In this document: positions 61,101-64,000 of the stretch, piece by piece
How the letters are laid out: each line of letters starts with the position of its first letter
How positions within the stretch are numbered: the stretch's first letter is position 1
Source of the DNA: Kryptolebias marmoratus
Taxonomy: Eukaryota; Chordata; Actinopteri; Cyprinodontiformes; Rivulidae
NCBI RefSeq assembly: GCF_001649575.2
Contig: NC_051437.1
Location: 16,572,606-16,636,605, forward strand
DNA length: 64,000 nt
Direction: 5' to 3'
Made by a program: the position numbers and the translations under genes
The notes under the pieces: model-generated
Seen by the model: the letters and a program-made list of their open reading frames with translations, nothing else
Databases searched by the model: none
Told to the model about the DNA's origin: nothing

Positions 61101-62572
61101 TACCTTGTGTTTGGCCCTCCTGGAACAGGTACAGTGAGCTCCAGCAAACAACTCTTACAACTCTTTTTTTAATTATTTTTTTTATTTTGAAAACGCAACA
61201 GTAAAAATGACTTTCTTTCAGCGCCGGGTTCCTTCTAGACTCAGGCAGTTGAGCTTATCCTGGTTGTTTTTTTCTGTTGAGGTAAAACTGTCACTGTGGT
61301 GGAGGCCATCAAGCAGATAGAGAAGACCCAGGCCTCCCGCCACATTCTGGCCTGCGCTCCTTCGAACAGCGCCGCCGATCTGCTGTGCAGCAAGATTCTG
61401 GAGCATGTGGATGTGCATAAAGTGTACCGCATGTATGCCAGCAGCCGGGACCCAGAACAAGTCCCTGAAAACCTGAAGGTCAGTGTTTTTTCTACATTAA
61501 TGTCTGTCACTTACATTTCAGTTCATAAAATGAACCGTGTCATTGTTTATTTTCCTAATTCCCCTCAAGTCTAACGCTTTATCACCGGTACTGTAGCTTT
61601 GCTGTCACCTAGTGGACATTAAATGTTTTGCAGTTTGTTCATGGACATTGTGCTGCTTCACAGGCGTGCTCTAACCTGGAGGGGGAGTGTTACGTTTATC
61701 CTCCTAAAGAGAAGCTGATGGAGTACAAGATTATAGTCACCACCATGTTAACTGCTGGAAGGTGGCTTCTTTTTTTTATTTTTTTTAATCTGTGTGCCAG
61801 ATTATTACATTCTGTTTGTGTCTAAAATCTGCATATCCAAAGGATCGGTGGTTCACGTCCCACATGAACCTGTGAAACGGGATTTGTTTCGTCTTTGCAG
61901 GTTTGTGTCAGGAGCCATTCCCGTTGGCCATTTCACCCACGTGTTTGTGGATGAGGCTGGACACGCTGTGGAGACTGAGTGTTTAGTCCCACTTGCAGGT
62001 AACAAACAGCAGCGTGTTCCGGAGTGGCGCTGAACTGCCTTTTTGCGCATTTTTATTGATTTATTTTGTTTCTTTGGCGCGCAGGTTTGCTTGACGCCGA
62101 ATCTGGACAGCTCGTTCTGGCTGGAGACCCCAAGCAGCTCGGGCCCATTCTCAGATCTCCCTTTGCGCTAAAATTCGGGATGGGTAAAGACGAGGAGCTC
62201 TTTTGCAAAAACTTCACGGCAGATTGGACAATGTTGTGATGCTGTCGGGTTAAACGGCTGTGCTGTCTCTAGGAGTGTCCTTCTTGGAGCGCTTGATGAC
62301 TGATTTCTCTCTGTATCAGAAGAGCGAGGGCGCCTTTAACAACTGCTTTGTCACCAAGCTGCTGCGCAACTACAGGCAAGCTTCACGAAACGGTCTTTGT
62401 CTTACTTACAAACTAGGTGCTTGGTTCTTCTGAATTCTGATGCTTGTTTTCCAGATCGCATCCTGCCATTCTGAAGATTCCCAACGAGCTCTACTACGAC
62501 GGAGAGCTGCAGGCTTGCGCGGACGAATATTCACGCAACATCTACTGTGGATGGGAGTACCTTCCACAGCAG
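55153..62572 (+). CDS. mov10: mov10, partial: SF1 RNA helicase MOV10 (C-terminus beyond the window)
   Basis: Seventeen coding exons: 55153-55286, 55385-55487, 56704-56885, 57176-57272, 57347-57488, 57620-57872, 58582-58695, 58793-58973, 60287-60429, 60543-60743, 61016-61128, 61282-61478, 61664-61761, 61901-61998, 62085-62183, 62273-62375, 62455-62572. Phases agree throughout and give 792 codons (human MOV10 1003 residues). The start has strong context (gaccATGG). Helicase motifs: Walker A GPPGTGK at 550-556, DEAG at 670-673, GDPKQLGP at 699-706, LLRNYRSHP at 748-756. The Upf1-like family unwinds RNA 5'-3', works with UPF1 and Argonaute, and restrains LINE-1. Intron 16 is GC-AG; the rest are GT-AG. 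The second RecA domain after YLPQQ is off the right edge. Fish have several mov10 paralogues, and I cannot say which this is. Confidence 0.96.
56523..56546 (+). repeat. (AATG)n microsatellite
   Basis: About six AATG units in mov10 intron 2. Confidence 0.9.
59130..59430 (+). repeat. Dispersed repeat, family A, copy 3
   Basis: In mov10 intron 8: 'ccactgaacagattttaatg', 'cagctgattaacttttggac', 'aatcagttttacaga', 'ggagtcattcacaacacgta'. Block order is the same as at 9108. Confidence 0.6.
59455..60090 (+). repeat. Dispersed repeat, family A, copy 4 (interrupted)
   Basis: The head is at 59455-59540 ('tgtctgttagcaaaaatgtc', 'catgagccacagtttggatg'). The body resumes at about 59810-60090 ('cacaactgattaacttctgc', 'cggttttacagatactgagc', 'gagtcattcacaacgcatcc'). 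The 270 bases between may be an insertion. Confidence 0.5.
60199..60272 (+). repeat. (CT)n / pyrimidine-rich tract
   Basis: (TC)n followed by CCTT-rich DNA just before the exon 9 acceptor at 60286; it serves as an unusually long polypyrimidine tract. Confidence 0.8.
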
Positions 62573-63860
62573 GTATTAGTTTTGCCATCAGCACACACAA
62601 ACTGCAGAGTGCTCAGAAATATCGAAATCAAACCAACAAATATATCAGCGTCAGACAAGATTTTATCATCGAGCTGATGAAGAATGACAAAATAAGATGA
62701 CAAAATCAGATTCAAATTAAGGGGCTAGCACTGTTTGAAAGAATGTAAAGTGTGCCTCACCTTTTATGATAAAGTTTTAAACAGATCTTAAGCTGAAAAA
62801 TTACAGAGTTGTAGCTGTTTTGGTCAAACATTAAAATTAACATTATGTGTGATGTCATGAGATGCCAATTTTGAACTCAGTATCTGTAAAACTGACTGAA
62901 TTGTAGCCATTTTTATGGTTTTCTGAGGTGAGTTGGCTGTCATACTGAATTGGGTCGGCTCCAAAAGTTAATCAGTTCATAAAAATCCATCCAGTCGTTC
63001 ATGAGATATTTTGCTAACAGACAGAGTTGACTGCAAATACCTAAATACTCATTTTTAAACAAACATTGTGTACAGTCTATTAGCACTCGTAATATGTGTT
63101 GGGGATCAGTCTCAGCTACTACCACACCAAATTTTATCTTAGTATCTGTAAAACTGACTGAATTGGAGCCATCTTTGTGCTTTTTAAAGTTAGTTGGCTG
63201 TGGCAGCCATTTTGAATCATGTTGACTCTAAAAGCTAATCAGCTGCAAATGTTTGTCCATTGATTACTTGCTGGAAGTTTTATTAAAATCCATCCAGTGG
63301 TTCATGAGATATTTTGGTAACAGACACGGCACAGGCAAAGACACTGTCGTTTGCCTTTTCTTGGTGAGTGATAACAGTAAAATGTCCTCAGGCCGCCTTT
63401 GATAGATGCTAATCAAACATTCGATTTTCAACCATAACTGGCAGGAAATATTTGAGATGCAATCAGCTTCTGATCAGCATCAGATCGACATCCAGCTTGA
63501 TTGGTCAACACATTAAAAAAAAAATCACAAACTTCATTGTAATGCCACAGAACAAAGTTGTGCACCCTCTGTTGACATCTTGACCTGTTCACCAGTAATC
63601 ACAGACAAGATCAGGTTAATAAAAAAATGCTTTCTTGATTTTCATGTTAAACAACCTTGTTTTTTCGCCAGTCTGAGTTCCGTGTCAGGCAGTCAAACGG
63701 CACACCCATCTTTATCTGAGGCTACGTGAAGCCTGAGGAATTTTGAGGTTAAAAAAGAAAGTTCATCAGTACAAAGTTTTATTTTTAAAAAGTTTTGCCA
63801 CACAAAGAAAGCTTTGCAGCGTATGATTTGCAGTGTAATGCTGAGCAAGAGGGCTGAATA
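62573..63860 (+). other. mov10 intron 17 (incomplete)
   Basis: The next mov10 exon was not found. The intron holds two reversed copies of family A (below) and a short exon-like piece near 63671 that does not fit MOV10. Confidence 0.6.
62755..63345 (-). repeat. Dispersed repeat, family A, copies 5 and 6 in tandem, reversed
   Basis: Two units on the minus strand, about 62755-63055 and 63060-63345. Each has 'atctgtaaaactgactgaat' and 'atgagatatttt', the reverse complements of the blocks at 9108 and 59130. A head-to-tail pair. Confidence 0.6.
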
Positions 63861-64000
63861 CAGGTGCTGGTCATAAAATTAGAATATCATGAAAAAGTAG
63901 ATTGATTTCAGTAATTCCATTTAAAAAGTGAAACTTGTATATTATATTCATACATTACATACAAACTCATATATTTCAAATGTTTATTTCGTTTAGTTTT
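63861..64000 (+). mobile_element. Tc1-like transposon, left terminal inverted repeat (cut by window edge)
   Basis: Starts CAGGTGCTGGTCATAAAATT directly after a TA dinucleotide (63859-63860). It continues 'agaatatcatgaaaaagtag', 'agtaattccatttaaaaagt' and 'gaaacttgtatattatattc'. This is the roughly 200-base terminal repeat of an abundant fish Tc1-like element. Any transposase lies beyond the edge. It sits in a mov10 intron. Confidence 0.85.

Noticed and set aside
1..64000. CRISPR arrays, operons, phage or defence systems
   Set aside because: No spaced direct repeats with unique spacers and no prokaryotic genes; introns and eukaryotic tRNAs show a vertebrate genome.

Overview
The window is vertebrate nuclear DNA, most likely from a ray-finned (teleost) fish. 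Every protein gene is split by GT-AG introns. The tRNAs are eukaryotic type (no encoded CCA, oligo-T terminators). The interspersed repeats are of kinds common in teleosts: Tc1-like terminal repeats, and decayed LINE fragments with CR1/L2/Rex-like reverse transcriptase. Introns are short. No operon, CRISPR array or prokaryotic system is present. I cannot name the species.

Layout, left to right. (1) 1-881, minus: the first four coding exons of ccdc115, a V-ATPase assembly factor, running off the left edge; its promoter side carries a perfect GTCACGTGAC palindrome. (2) 1332-4935: three intact tRNA genes (Glu-TTC minus, His-GTG plus, Phe-GAA plus) flanking a complete five-exon ebp gene (sterol delta8-delta7 isomerase). 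(3) 5254-6577, minus: fkbpl, an FKBP-like TPR co-chaperone, in three coding exons. (4) 6.6-25.7 kb: about 19 kb with no recognisable gene, holding dispersed repeats and possible regulatory DNA. (5) 26742-38451, plus: complete wnt2b in five coding exons (388 residues), with an 856-base assembly gap in intron 1, upstream ORFs in the leader and a candidate alternative first exon at 25686. (6) 38.5-54.8 kb: gene-poor spacer with paired TCF/LEF-like sites, a decayed tRNA-His copy and a LINE that appears to be interrupted by a solo-LTR-like insert. (7) 55153 to the right edge, plus: 17 coding exons of mov10 (SF1 RNA helicase), 792 codons to the last exon seen, including Walker A, DEAG and motifs III-IV; the last part lies beyond the window. 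One mov10 intron is GC-AG. The window closes inside a Tc1-like terminal repeat.

The genes have separate jobs: V-ATPase assembly, cholesterol synthesis, HSP90-linked chaperoning, Wnt signalling, and RNA surveillance or retroelement restriction. They do not form a pathway. wnt2b and mov10 are also near neighbours in human, so that part looks like conserved synteny. I found no new biological system. The most useful leads are regulatory (CLEAR-type site at ccdc115, alternative wnt2b first exon, uORFs, TCF pair) and the repeat history (tRNA-His duplicate with CpG decay, nested LINE/LTR, a recurrent unnamed repeat). All identifications come from reading translations and recalling families; no database search was run.
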